NCBI GenBank assembly: GCA_948146395.1
Contig: OX411549.1
Coordinates: 27,158,655-27,222,654, forward strand
Direction: 5' to 3'
Origin: Fragum whitleyi
Taxonomy: Eukaryota > Mollusca > Bivalvia > Cardiida > Cardiidae
Length of the DNA: 64,000 nucleotides
Both the position numbers and the translations under genes were made by a program. The notes under the pieces were generated by a model, which was given only the letters and a program-made list of their open reading frames with translations, made no database searches and had not been told where the DNA came from. Below, piece after piece: positions 1-11,023 of this stretch; the first letter of the stretch is position 1, and the number at the start of each line of letters is the position of its first letter.

Positions 1-1140
1 CGAAAACTGAACAAAAATTTAATGTTACCTTGACCTTTGACCTATGTGACCTTAAAGCAGTAGGGCACTTCCTTGTGTCATAAGTAACATTTACATAGAG
101 TTCCTTAATTCTAGTTTGCTTGGTTCTCAATTTAGAGTCCGGAAATGAAAATTGAACAAAAATTTACTTTGACCTTGACCTTTCACCTATGTGTCACCAA
201 AACAATTAAAATTGCAGGTGCACAACTTCATACAGTAAGTTAAATCGTGAAATTGACATTCATCTCAATCAAAAGCATTCTAAATCGCTCACTCAGCGCT
301 CCAATCATTCATTCCAAACACTCACACAAACCATTCAAAAACGATCAAACCCATTGAAAAATATAGAATTAACAAGTTCATTTAAAATAAATTTTGAAAG
401 ATAAAAATCGCGATTTCACCGACATTTTTCAATTTGTTACCGTCTCGTAGGTTCTTGAAGAAATAAGAAGCTATGTATAAAACTTGTTTGTATTTTTTAT
501 TTAAGGGAGGTTATCATTATCGCAAATTTTGTTCATCATGAACAAAATTTTCGATATAGGATTATCTCCCAATAAATTCACTCAAAACACGATCAACACA
601 CTCATTCAATTTCATTCCAAAACCATTCTAAAATCATTCACTTTGTCAATTTCACGATGTTGTTAACTGTATGATAGGATTACTTACCCGATTTGGTAAC
701 TCCCCTAAAGGTTACTGAGTTTTGCAATTTTAAATTTTGACTCCCCCCCCCACCCCTCCTTCAAAAGTTCAAAGTGGCATAACTCTGAAACTAATGGCTG
801 GATCAGAATGACAATTGCAGGTGCACAACTTCATATGATGGAAAACAACTTGATACAATTTCAGCAGAATTGGTCCAAAACTGTGGGAGGAGAAGAGTAC
901 ACAAAATTAGGAAAATGTACCCCCTCTGTAAAAAGTTCAAAGTGGCATAACTCTCAAATTAATGACTGGATCAGTATGAAAATCGCAGGTGCACACCTTC
1001 ATATGATAGGAAACAACCTGATAAAATTTCAGCAAAATTGGTCCAAAACTGTGGGAGGAGAAGAGGACACAAAATTATGTCTACGGACGGACGTTCGTAC
1101 GGACGGACAGACAACCTGATTCCAGTATACCACCCCATAA
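1..1140 (+). repeat. Degenerate interspersed repeat interrupted by a MITE
   Basis: Two clear degenerate units lie at about 785-925 and 942-1080. Both contain GCAGGTGCACA, CTTCATATGAT and TTGGTCCAAAACTGTGGGAG. A third partial copy around 200-232 is broken by the MITE at 233-670 and resumes at 671. The array ends with GGACGGAC motifs near 1083-1112. The opening 180 bases repeat 'gaccttgacctttgacctatgtgacc' type segments also seen near 18650-18985. The single open frame across 808-1119 only reads through the repeat and is not a gene. Confidence 0.7.
233..670 (+). mobile_element. MITE family 1, copy 1 (CAGT...ACTG ends, TA target)
   Basis: A 438-bp non-coding element starts CAGTAAGTTAAATCGTGAAA and ends as its inverted complement (TTTCACGATG...TTAACTG). 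It is flanked by TA at 231-232 and 671-672. The boundaries are supported by an uninserted paralogue at about 825-840: 'cacaacttcaTATGATGG' there corresponds to 'cacaacttcaTA [element] TATGATAGG' here. The CAGT/ACTG ends with a TA duplication are typical of Tc1/mariner-related MITEs. Other copies are at 14028, 18995, about 48036 and about 3040. Confidence 0.85.
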
Positions 1141-1360
1141 CTTCGTCGTGGGAAGGGGGGGGGGGGGTTAATAAGAGAAATATGGAGTGACCGATTAGAA
1201 GCTGGTTTCAGTTAAGATGTCCAATGATAACACAGTTCTTGATAAGAAATACTATGTTACAAGATTCAATCGAGATGAAAAATATACTCCTTTCTTAGGT
1301 CTATCCTAACATCCGCCGAACTACCGTTTTATTTATTTTTTTGGAATGAAACACAATTAC

Positions 1361-1996
1361 TGGGGTGTCGATATATAACAACGAAACATTTCAAAAGGGA
1401 AAAATTAATTTCCCTATAGCGGATTGGAAGAGCTTACACTTACCGAGTTTAGCAATGTCTGCAAATATCACGAATTCAATAATTCCAAGAAACAATTTGA
1501 TGTCCATTATTCAACCCAGAACTGTGTATATTTCACTAGTAAATATTTCAATCGCTGAACTACGAACAAGATCTATGTTTATTAAAAACACCACTACATA
1601 CATTTAAAATTTAATTTTCGATGATTCCACGAATTTTCATGCATCCTTATTGGGTGAAAAAATGGTTTTATTTCTCAATGAAAACATTTTTGAGAACGCA
1701 ACTAGTTTGTAAGTTTCCACAAAAAAGTAGTCCCGTAAGAAATTGCTTTCGTTATAGACGAATCTTACATTTCTTCTACATTGGCTTAAATTATAAGATA
1801 TGAAGAGTATATTTCTTGATTTTATGGAGGTATGAATCTAAAAACCTAACCACACTCTGTGTCGATATAACAACGAAGCATTTCAAAATATAATAATGAA
1901 ATTCCTTATGGCGGATTGGAAGAGCTTGCACTTACCAAGTGTGATAAGGTTTTTAGTTTCATACCTCAATAAAATCAACAAAATATCTCTTCATCT
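1361..1996 (+). repeat. Dispersed foldback repeat family 2, copy 1
   Basis: The segment 1615-1800 aligns with 11376-11560 (both contain 'ttttattt-c-caatgaaaac' and 'taaattataagata-gaaga'). It runs into inverted arms at 1802-1856 and 1938-1992, which share CTAAAAACCTAA / TTAGGTTTTTAG-type cores and flanking GAAGAG...CTCTTC. A directly repeated piece, 'gtcgatata-aacaacgaa-catttcaaaa', occurs at 1365-1450 and again at 1858-1945, between the arms. The short ORFs at 1365-1607 and 1621-1803 are accidental. Related copies lie at 11376-11700 and 42838-42980. Confidence 0.65.
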
Positions 1997-2037
1997 CTTA
2001 AATGTAATTGAAAACATTTCGAGCCTAATCTCCGACT

Positions 2038-2200
2038 TCAGGTAGTGGACCCGTAATAGTTCCGCGACATTTCGGACCACATATTCTTTAACAATGTTAA
2101 CCAAGGTTTCCTAATGAAAATCATTAGGAAACCTCGGTTAACACTGTTAAAGTTCATTACTACCGAGACGTAACAACACAATTACTGGTCCACTACCTTG
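2038..2200. repeat. Long near-perfect palindrome
   Basis: The sequence folds on itself about position 2119. The inner arms (AACCAAGGTTTCCTAATGA against TCATTAGGAAACCTCGGTT) are separated by a 3-base loop. The outer arms match from GGTAGTGGACC at 2041 to GGTCCACTACC at about 2188-2198. The total span is about 160 bp. This is a foldback or MITE-type structure with no coding capacity. Confidence 0.85.
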
Positions 2201-3039
2201 ACCCTTGTCATACTGAACCCGGAATATCCAAGCTTTTGCCGAGGGTAAAGACAAAGACCACCTTGCACATATGTGTAGTCTGATTTTAGTCTATACCATC
2301 TGGCTTTGCTTTTGAATCCATAAAAGTTATAAGTTAAACAATAAGAATAAAAAAACGTATTGCAATGTTTACATCGAATGCTTTTCAGAAGTACTTTGAT
2401 TTTTAATGCATTTTGGCATAGGTCTTTATTAAGCATGACTCGCACCCCACACTTGTCATATAAAGGTAGTGATTAGAAGTAATGCTTATCTTTTAAAGTT
2501 ACATTAACGCTCGTTTTTTGTCAATTGTTTCCTATTTGTATTATAAGCCTTCCTAATGCCATCTGGTAAAATCAAAGTCTCGACTGTTCAACGATCGCGC
2601 TGATTACGGCGGATATAAAATGCCCTTTTTATTTTTTGTTGGATGCTTTTTATTCATCCATAATTTGCCGGTAATTACCGATAAATTCCGAAATATCTCC
2701 GTAAGTGCTCGGGACCGTAAAACTCCGCCCATCACGTGATGTTTACGATTTACATCATGAATATTGATTAGCTAAGAAAAATGTCGCAGACCTACAAGTA
2801 GCGGGCGATCCAAACGTCCATCTTCGGAACGGAAAAGAAGAAGAATTGATGGAATTTCAAGGCAAGCATTAAAAAATCCAGCTAATCGATTAATAGTAAA
2901 GCGATCTTCACATTTTGTTCAAAGTTTCACTTATTCGCATGCTTTTTTTGGTACTGCTAGGAAAAACTGGAGTTCTGTAGTACCTTTCAAAAAAAACATA
3001 CATGTACCAATAAAAGTCATTACAGTTAATAATATCCTG
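2201..3039. other. No recognisable feature
   Basis: AT-rich sequence. The 87-residue minus-strand frame at 2182-2445 partly covers the palindrome arm and shows no family motif. No splice-bounded exon or repeat was recognised. Confidence 0.5.
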
Positions 3040-3454
3040 GAATTGACACAATCACTGATTTGGGAAAGATTCCGGAATTATATTGATAATTTGGAGGAAC
3101 GCGTTTTGAATGAAATTCAGGGGAGATAATATAATATCAATAATTTTGTCCAATTCGCCGAAATAGACGATGTTTAACTAACACCCTTAACAAAAGTTTA
3201 ACGTACTTTAATGTTTATGCGTTTTTCCAGGCCAATCAGAAATTTTAAAATCCACATCCAATAATTAAAAAGTGTAATGATTTGATCTTTGATCGATACG
3301 AATGAAATGTTGATGATTTTGAAATATTTTGATCCATTTTGGAGCATTTGTGAATAGTTCGAGTGTTTGGAATGTATTGATGTAGCGCTTAGTGATTAAA
3401 TTAGATCGGTTTTGATCGAGGAGCTGTGTATTTCACGATGTTTCAAACTAACTG
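3040..3454 (+). mobile_element. MITE family 1, degenerate copy
   Basis: The right end is clear: TATTTCACGATG followed by TTTCAAACTAACTG ending at 3454, before TA. The interior carries the family's 'gaatgaaattcaggggagataata' and 'gagtgtttggaatg-att-gat' segments. The left end is diverged, so the start is approximate. Confidence 0.55.
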
Positions 3455-3585
3455 TACACAATCTTCGATTTCTCCAAGAATAGGATTCCGCAGCGCTAAC
3501 TACTCATCGGCAAATAACCTTTCGCAGCATATAATCGTACAATAAAAAGATGCGAAATATGTAAAAGGAACTAGTTAATTGATGT

Positions 3586-3722
3586 AAAAAGCGGTATCCA
3601 GTCGTAGTCCTTCTTGACTGAAATCGGCATCAAATCGGGATCAAAGATAAGTCGGGGCAAATTACAACATGATGTGATGCCGATTTCAGTCAAGAAGCAC
3701 TACGACTGGATACCGTTTTTTT
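3586..3722. repeat. Foldback element with 47-bp arms
   Basis: The left arm 3586-3632 (GCGGTATCCAGTCGTAG...) is the reverse complement of the right arm 3675-3722 (...CTACGACTGGATACCG) with only about three mismatches. The loop of about 42 bases includes a direct echo of 'aaatcgggatcaaa', which also appears just outside at about 3730-3745. The arms read as a strong cruciform or MITE. Confidence 0.85.
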
Positions 3723-4212
3723 AAGGTTTGAAATCGGGATCAAATTGGGGGGAGGGGTGACAGCGAGACCGGAGGTAGTAATTGATATTTTCACATAAAT
3801 GCTCTTAGAACGCTCTTCTACTTAATTAAAAAAAAATGCAAGAACCTATAACAAGATACAAAAAAATGATTTGTGTATTGTTACTAGAATTTTGGAAATT
3901 ACGAGTACATGTATTTTCCTCAATTAACTGTTAGAATTCCTTGAAACGCGACAAATGTAATCCAATTTTTTCTAATTAAGAACAAAACACGATTTCAAAT
4001 ATAGATTGTTATTTTCTTTAGTTTTTTTTTTTTTTTTTTTCGTTCACAACACATCATTTTTACACAATTGACTCGGAAAAGTAATCCTTCACTTTCGTTT
4101 CACCTGGGTAATCATTTGAAAAATTCATACTTCAGTGCGTTTTAAATCGTGTGTAAAAATCTTTTGACCCGTCAAGCGATAAGGCAAATATTTAAAATAC
4201 ACAAGGCCTTTT
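3723..4212. other. No gene seen; T tract
   Basis: AT-rich unique-looking sequence with a T homopolymer at about 4021-4040. No coding signal was found. Confidence 0.5.
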
Positions 4213-5330
4213 TTAGCTCGCCCGAGACGAAAGTCTCGGAAGAGCTATTGTCAAACCCTTGGATGTCGGCGTCGAGGTCCGCGTTGGTGTCGGCTTCCGC
4301 ATAAGGTTATACTTATATATGTAACAATATTTTCCTAGAGGCTTCATATTTTTCAGAAATACTCATTAGGGTAAAGGCTTTCATTTGAGAACAACATTCA
4401 TGTAAAAATGACCTTGAGACAGTGACCTTGACCCTTTTAAAAATACTTCAACAAAAATCTTTAGCCAAAAGACTTTAACCTGCTTTTATTTTCTACGTGA
4501 TTTTACGTAGTGTTTCCATTCCTTCATAGACACACTCACCATGTTATAGGCTTTTACCATAGACCAAGCTTCTTGACAATTTGACCTTGACCTGAAATGG
4601 GCTTAAGAAAAACTTAAGCCAAAAAACTTTATCCAGAAAACTTTAACTTGCCTTTTATTTTCTGAATGATTTCACCTAGGAATACCATTCCTGCATATAC
4701 ACACTCACCAAGTAAAAGGCTTTCACCGGGGACCAAGGTCATTGAGAATTTGACCCTAACCATTTATTGACTTTGAAGAACTTTGACCAATAAACTGTTA
4801 TAAAAAATATGTAACATTGACTTTATTTTCTTAATACTTTCACCTTTGAATATCATTTTTCATATTCACACTCAAAAGGTTATAGGCTTTTACCTTTACC
4901 TTACCCTTGTATGTGCTTTTACTTTAACTTTGATTATGAACCAAAAATCTTTAACCTTGCCTATAAATTCTGAATGATTTCACCCAGGGACATCGTTACT
5001 TCATATACAGGATCATCACGTAATGGGCTTACACTAGGGACCAAGGTCCTTGACAATTTGTCTTCGACCTTGTCATTTTTAGACTTAGAAAAAAATTAAC
5101 AAAAAAATTTAACCAAAAATCTTTTAATTTGCTTATATTTTCTGAATGCTTCCATCTCATCATACTTCATATCAACATTCAATAGGTGATAGGCTTTAAA
5201 CTACAATCATGCTTCATAAATACTGATAATATGATCAACCTTATATCAAATACAATGAAATGCCATTACCTACATAGACTGTTAGCTTTCACTGTACCAT
5301 AACCTTTCACGTGTACTTAAAACAAAAATA
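4213..5330 (+). repeat. Degenerate tandem repeat beginning GCCCGAGACG
   Basis: The block opens with CTCGCCCGAGACGAAAGTCT and a GTCGGCGTCG tract. It then continues as units of about 170-175 bp, each containing 'cc-aggtc-ttgacaatttgacc', 'ttaaccaaaa-cttt' and 'ttctgaatga-ttcac'. I recognise this architecture from bivalve genomes. No ORF of interest is present. Confidence 0.7.
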
Positions 5331-6505
5331 TTTAAATATTTTTTTATAACTTCTCAAACAAAATGATATATATATAAGTTCATGGAGGTAAAAAATAGAA
5401 AAATACTGGCCTTGGACTGTTTGTGACAAGCAGCAGTTTTGGCGAGCTACTTTTGTCCGCGGACAACTCTTGTTAGCGAAACCAGCGGAAAGGCCATCGA
5501 GATATCGTTGTGATGATGTGTCCGTCGTGCATATGTGCGTGCGTCCATGAACTCTTTCTTTAAAGTTATATTTTAACAAACTGACATCCTCGGACTCCAG
5601 ACTTAAAGCATCACGTTGTCTCCATTCATTCCCCTGGAGATTTACGCTAGAGAAGCGTCGTTTTTTGGAATATGTATATAACTTTATTAGCCAATAAAAA
5701 TGACAATGACACAATGCTTCTCTGCCAAAAGAGATGCAACCGAGAGTTTCAAATGCTAAAATTAATAAGGACATTCCAGATGTTAGAATTTATGTCATGT
5801 AGCAAAAGTGAACTTTATCCGCACTTTTGACATAGATATGTAGTAGATCTAACAAAGTTACAAAAATACAGCGAACCCTGGTTAGTTATTCCAATGAGAC
5901 TTGATGTTTCTAAAACGTTTATTAATACATCAGCAAAAGCACCGTTATACTTGTCTTCCCTTGCCTAGTGGAAATAGGCTAGCGAAATATGTGTCCGATG
6001 GCGTAGGCCATGACGTAGTTGCCATGTCAACAAAGAAGGCTTTATAGATAAATTTTTCTCACACAACATAAAAAGTTGAGATCACCAATCAAAGCCACGG
6101 GTGGAGAGAGTGTAATATAATCAGTGGCGTAGCTGCCATATACGCACATACGCACGTGCGTACAAATTTGAGCTGGGATTATTGGTGTGAATAAGGGGAG
6201 AAGTGTTTGCGAAACTCTTATACGCCCCTTTTATACTCTTAGCCACCTTCTTGAGTGTCTAGATTAGTTCCAATGATGTGCCTCATGACGTAATTCTTGT
6301 ATTATGTCATCCTGTTTACGATAGCGCACATAGCCTGTAATTTGTTATGGTATTAAACTGAAATCTTGAGCACATGACGGTACACGCACCATACGGGTAA
6401 CCTACGATCTAGACGAAGTCCTATTGAATGAATTCCAGACGCCTAACGGGAATCCATCATATCATTGAGACAAGTATTTCTATTTAATAAATAAAGATTA
6501 CAATA
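5331..6505. other. No convincing gene
   Basis: The 155-residue minus-strand frame at 5307-5774 has no domain-like pattern and lies partly in repeat sequence. A short segment near 6121-6150 (CAGTGGCGTAGCTGCC) recurs in inverted form near 21886-21906 (AGCTACGCCACTG), so at least part of this stretch is repetitive. Confidence 0.45.
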
Positions 6506-6530
6506 GGGTAAATCCACCAAAATACGGACA
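6506..6530 (+). repeat. Left terminal inverted repeat of the pogo-like element
   Basis: 25 bp, GGGTAAATCCAC followed by CAAAATACGGACA, immediately after TA at 6504-6505. It pairs with 16305-16329, with two mismatches (positions 13 and 15 of the repeat). Confidence 0.9.
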
Positions 6531-6709
6531 AAAAATATATACGCCGGGTTCAAGGATCAATCAGCCTTCGTTTGCAGCTGCAATGTTATCATGTTATATA
6601 CGGAACCAGTCGCAATGAAATGAGAAACCGTTTACTTCGTTTTCATCGTAGAAGTGAATGTTCCAAGACATTGAGAATGTAAATATAATACAGGAGGGTC
6701 AATGCGGGT

Positions 6710-6778
6710 AATACGGACATGTGTAAAAAATACGGACAACATTTTACTTAATACGGACAGGCCTGGAAAATACGGACA
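6710..6778 (+). promoter_or_regulatory. Four phased AATACGGACA iterons, left subterminal
   Basis: Exact copies of AATACGGACA begin at 6710, 6729, 6750 and 6769, spaced 19, 21 and 19 bp. The same decamer closes the left terminal repeat (6521-6530). Spacing near two helical turns on one DNA face suggests binding sites, probably for the transposase HTH domain or the HIRAN protein. That role is inferred. Confidence 0.75.
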
Positions 6779-7147
6779 ATTTAATCTTTTTAAAAATATG
6801 GCTGTTAATTAACCGTTAATGATCTAAGTAATTACATGATGAACAATTGAAAAATAAAACCGAAGAGACTTGGAAAATAAATCTATTATGCTATCTCGTA
6901 TAGACCTGTAGGTAAGTTTGCCATTATCTGCTTTTTTCATGATAGGTTTCTCAAGACTAAAAAGATGTGAAACAATCAAGATTAATCAAAAATTTTAATC
7001 AATGAAACATGTAGGCATATGATGTCTAAGAACGCTAATTTTAACACTCTTTTTTAGGGGGGAGGGGGGGGGGTCACTCTTATATTAGATTCGATTAACC
7101 GATTACCAAAAAAATTCCAAACTGTTTTATTGAGACAGGCGACAGCA

Positions 7148-7237
7148 TATCGTCGGTTTAATCCTATAACCTCTTTATACAGCCTTGAAGGCTAGTTTAA
7201 GCTGTAGTTACGAGGTTTTAGCAATAAACCGACGATA
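7148..7237. repeat. Inverted repeat with perfect 13-bp arms
   Basis: TATCGTCGGTTTA at 7148-7160 is the exact reverse complement of 7225-7237. The enclosed segment (CTATAACCTCTTTATAC...CTGTAGTTACG) recurs as a direct copy at about 10855-10900, and in part near 15750, all within the pogo-like element. Confidence 0.75.
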
Positions 7238-7430
7238 AGCATTTATTTAAAAACTATCATCCTATACTCAGAGAAGTGATTGAAAAGAAGTATGTATCAG
7301 TAAAAAGTGCCCGGCTTCTTGTCCCAACAGTATTTTTATATCATTTTGATGCTCTAGGTCATACCGAGACTACATCTAGTTCCGAAAATGCAAAGGTAAC
7401 TAGCTTCGGTCGACATTCGTGATAGCATAA

Positions 7431-9138
7431 CTATTTTTCTTTCTTAATCCTTTTAGATTTCTTTAGGGCATTTGTTCGTTTTCTTTCTTCCAGTTCCCTT
7501 TTTTCTTCCAAAATGTCTGCCGAAGTTAGTAACCTATGTGTCGTGACAGACTTCCGAGAACTAGACCCCGTGTCTTGTTTCTTTTTTCTATTTTCTAGGA
7601 CAGGGGGCAAAAATATTGAGTCAATCTCAGTATTCCAGTTTGCTATTGTACCCTCCTCGGAAATCAATGTGCTTGAAGTTTATGCCATGGGGATAGCCTG
7701 GTCCTGTCCAATATCGAGTAAAGAGCCAACTGAAACTAGCTCATTAGTTTCTTCATCAGCCTCGGTCGTTACCAAGAATTCTCCTGATGTAATTAGGTGG
7801 AGAATGTCATCCGGATTAAGTTGGCTAGAATTAATGATTACGCACGGGTCTGATGAAGATACTTGTGAGCTTGTTTCTTTTGACTCACACAGGACATCTT
7901 CACTATGTTTTGTAACCATCGGCACCTGCACCTCACGCAAGGGCCGCAAGTCATTGTGTGTTAGGTCATCGATAATTTCCGGTGGCCTATGCGTAATGCT
8001 TTGCGGCACTTGCGAGTTGGCTTCTAACTCTGGGATATATGTTTGTGACCCTTGCTGTGATGGCTCAGCTATCGTTAGGGTTTCTGTTGGTGTTTCTTTG
8101 ATATCTGTGGGTTGACTGGGTGCAAATGCCGAGGTAGGAATTGTAGAGGGGTTATATGGGAATATGCCACATGCACTAAAACCCGATTTTATATTTTCAG
8201 TGGTGATTCCCTCTTCCCAAGCTTGTTTCAGGATAGCAGGAAATGTCCATTTGTTTATCAGATTTAGAGGGTTCAACTGGAGGAACTCGGCACACTTTTG
8301 ATTATACATTTTGTTAAAGGGTCCAAATACCGCCCGGTCGAGAGGTTGGAGATAATGTGTTGTATGCGGCGGTAGCGATACAATTTCTATGCGCTCTTCA
8401 ATGGCTTTTTCTAAAATTGCATAAGACTCATGAGAGGAATGGCCGTCTAAAATTATTATTTGTGGGCGTTCTGGGCCACAATTCTTAAGAAAAAACATCA
8501 TTGAACCACCTCTCGCCAATATTGTCTGTCATCCAGTCGTTTGGCTGAAAAGTCCATATACTACCTTCTGGAGCTGCGGACGTGTTAAATCCATGAAGAC
8601 ACCTTGTCGTCTTGCCTTTGGCAATTAGCATAGGCGGCATCTTTCTGCCCTCCGCATTTACGCAAGCCATGATTGTAATGTTACTACCCTTATTGCTTGT
8701 TTTGCCAACAACAGCCTTTGCCCCCCTTTCCGCTATGACCTTGACCGGATCATGCTCGAAATTTTTTCCCGTTTCATCACAATTCCAGATTAGATGGGGC
8801 TTATCAAGAAGCTCCTTATCGCCTAGTATAGACCCTAGGTCTTTATAATAATTACTAACAACGACTTCGTTGAGCATCCTTGCTCTCACAGAACCAAGGC
8901 GTTCTGGTTTTCTAATAGACAAATTGTGTCTACGCTTCAGTCCCTCAAACCAGTTTTTCCCTGCCGTGAAATTTTTATATGATGGATTCGCCACTGACAC
9001 GCGACCACAGAGGACGTTGGTTCTTGTAAGCAGCTGACCACGGGTTAATCCAATACCCCGCTTTGCCGCAACTTTAATAGTGTCGACTAATTTCTTTTCG
9101 ACTTCATAAGGGATGGCCGTGGGTCTGCCATGGGTAAC
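7431..9138 (-). pseudogene. Pogo/Tigger-like transposase, DDE exon (frameshift and stop)
   Basis: This is the second exon of the element's transposase. It opens after a TTACAG acceptor and reads VTHGRPTAIPYEVEKKL, the usual linker after a psq-type HTH, then a second helical DNA-binding segment (GLKRRHNLSIRKPE). The DDE catalytic core follows: Asp in IWNCDETG (codon 8776-8778), Asp in IILDGHSSH (8445-8447) and Asp in LQPLDRAVFGPF (8337-8339). The C-terminal end is Lys/Glu-rich (ILEEKRELEERKR). Two lesions are visible. A run of six T (coding strand, about 8491-8496) has one extra base, so WFNDVF leaves frame before the expected LKNCGPERPQ. A TAA at 7680-7682 interrupts the tail, which then continues in the same frame to 7431. 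Start codons inferred within 8485-9000 are artefacts, because the frame is open to the splice site. The product would cut and paste the element at TA in the nucleus. Confidence 0.85.
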
Positions 9139-9321
9139 CTGTAACGTTGAGTTAAAATGAGTTAAAGTTCAGTTTACACGTGGTTTGCAACCGATACGAT
9201 CGACCGACGATTGATATAATCGAGGGGGTCTAAGCTGTTAGACCTTGTTTCACATTCGATTTAAAATAAATAGGTTTAAACCATTGCGTTGGAGGAAAAC
9301 GAGTCGTATAATGATGCTACA

Positions 9322-10491
9322 ATATATACTGAGCGCAAAAAGTTTAGTCGTTTTCTCTTCGATTGGATATATTTCAGGATGGGATTCATCTCGCACAAAA
9401 TGAATTACATTAATTATAATTCTGTCCAATTTCCTCCCATAATCCAATAATTTTGTTACGTTAGAAGAAAATGACCAACCGCAATGCCATGATTTTGAAC
9501 AGACCGGTAGAATGGAAAAGTCACACAGTTTAACGAAGGGACGTTACTTCCAATTTGTATCACAAAAAAAGTTTCTTGCGATCAACATCATTTTCGGGTA
9601 TCTTGTTCCAATAAAAGAAAGGGTTGGTTAGAGTTTGGGATCTTTCTGGTGACTCTTCATCATCATCTTTACACCTTACTCACAAAAATGCAACAATTGT
9701 TTTATCAGAGATAATTTTGCAGAATATTGTTAATCAGGAGGGAAAAAAGTTTCTTCTGTTTCTTTCTAACCCACGAAATTGAGTAATTACGCTTTTCTGG
9801 TTAGGCGAACTAACGTTCGATTGACGGTACGGTGGCGTTAATTTAACTTGTTTACAGGTAGGTTCTTTTCAATAGGTTTCTATTGATAAAAAATAAGACT
9901 TGAATGATTCTAAGTGATATTTTTACCAATTGCAATCAGTTGGGATTATGAAAGCATTCCATTTTTAACGTAACGGCATGACGTTCGGCTGCCCTCCTAA
10001 TGTCGTTTAACAAGATCTGTAAAACGAAATTGGGTCATATTATGTCAATATTTATTCGCAATGAACCGTATGATAATAAAAACGATAGTAACTGAAGCTA
10101 AATGCAATTTCATCACTTCCCAGATATGCACACCGTATTCGATATGTCCATGCGATATCCATTTGATTTACGTCATCTAACAACTTCGCTCTTTTTCGAA
10201 GGATGCAATGCATTTTAGTGTTTAATGTTTACGCAGAATAAGAGTAATCCAATAAAACAAAAAAGAACATTAATTCATTTTGTTACACGCAGCTATCAAC
10301 TTAGTACGTAAAATCCACATTTACGTCATGTAAGACGTATGTCTGAGAGTGAAATTAAAAAAGTTATGACAAAAAGTAAGCCAATAGGATGGCAAATATA
10401 TTTCAAATAGAAACTGTTGCTTCGTTACATTGGTTGACTTCTTTGTGACGTTATAAAAAGTGCGACTAAACTTTTTGCGTTCAGTATATAT
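9322..10491. mobile_element. 1.17-kb element with 29-bp terminal inverted repeats, nested in the intron
   Basis: 9322-9350 (ATATATACTGAGCGCAAAAA followed by GTTTAGTCG) is the reverse complement of 10463-10491 with one mismatch. A TA/TATA target is likely, but the flanks are themselves AT-rich. No transposase is inside. The 75-residue frame at 10321-10548 shows no motif. Confidence 0.6.
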
Positions 10492-10920
10492 CAGATTATT
10501 TTTCGAATGATCGATGATAAGGCGAGTAACCAACTGACAAATCGCCAATGAGACCTAAAACTATTTAAGATAAGTAACAGTTCATCAATGCTTTGATTTA
10601 TCAAGTACTAATAATTTGACCGAAAAAATTAATAACTTCTCGCTGAATGGTTTCAACAAATCTTTGATCAATTTCATCAAATACAGTACAATGACTGCGG
10701 TTTATCGCCGACTCTGTGATATATATTTGCAATATTGGCATGGAAATCTCTGTAGGTTCAACAGACAATGGTCGCATATAAATCAGTCGCCGATCGGTCG
10801 CAAAACTTGTAGGCGCAATAATATGTATATATATAAATCTAAGTTTTCAATTCTATAACCTCTTTATTTAGCTTGATTAAACAGTAGTTACGCGATTTTA
10901 GGTATCAAAATTACAAAACC

Positions 10921-11023
10921 CTATTCCTAGGCATCTTCGCAAGCCAATGGTTCTTGTTCCACTATGTTCCTTTCATGGCTACTAGAACCCTTGGCTTGCG
11001 AAGATGATTCCTAGGTAGAATAG
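10921..11023. repeat. Hairpin with roughly 35-bp arms
   Basis: The left arm 10921-10954 (CCTAGG...CATCTTCGCAAGCCAA...GGTTCT) pairs with the right arm 10984-11023 (AGAACC...TTGGCTTGCGAAGATG...CCTAGG). There are a few indels and a loop of about 30 bases. It lies in the transposase intron. Confidence 0.8.

Noticed and set aside
808..1119. 103-residue frame with an internal repeat
   Set aside because: It is translation of a degenerate interspersed repeat. The repetition is at DNA level and extends outside the frame.
5307..5774. 155-residue minus-strand frame as a gene
   Set aside because: No domain pattern and poor low-complexity ends. It overlaps the repeat block on one side.
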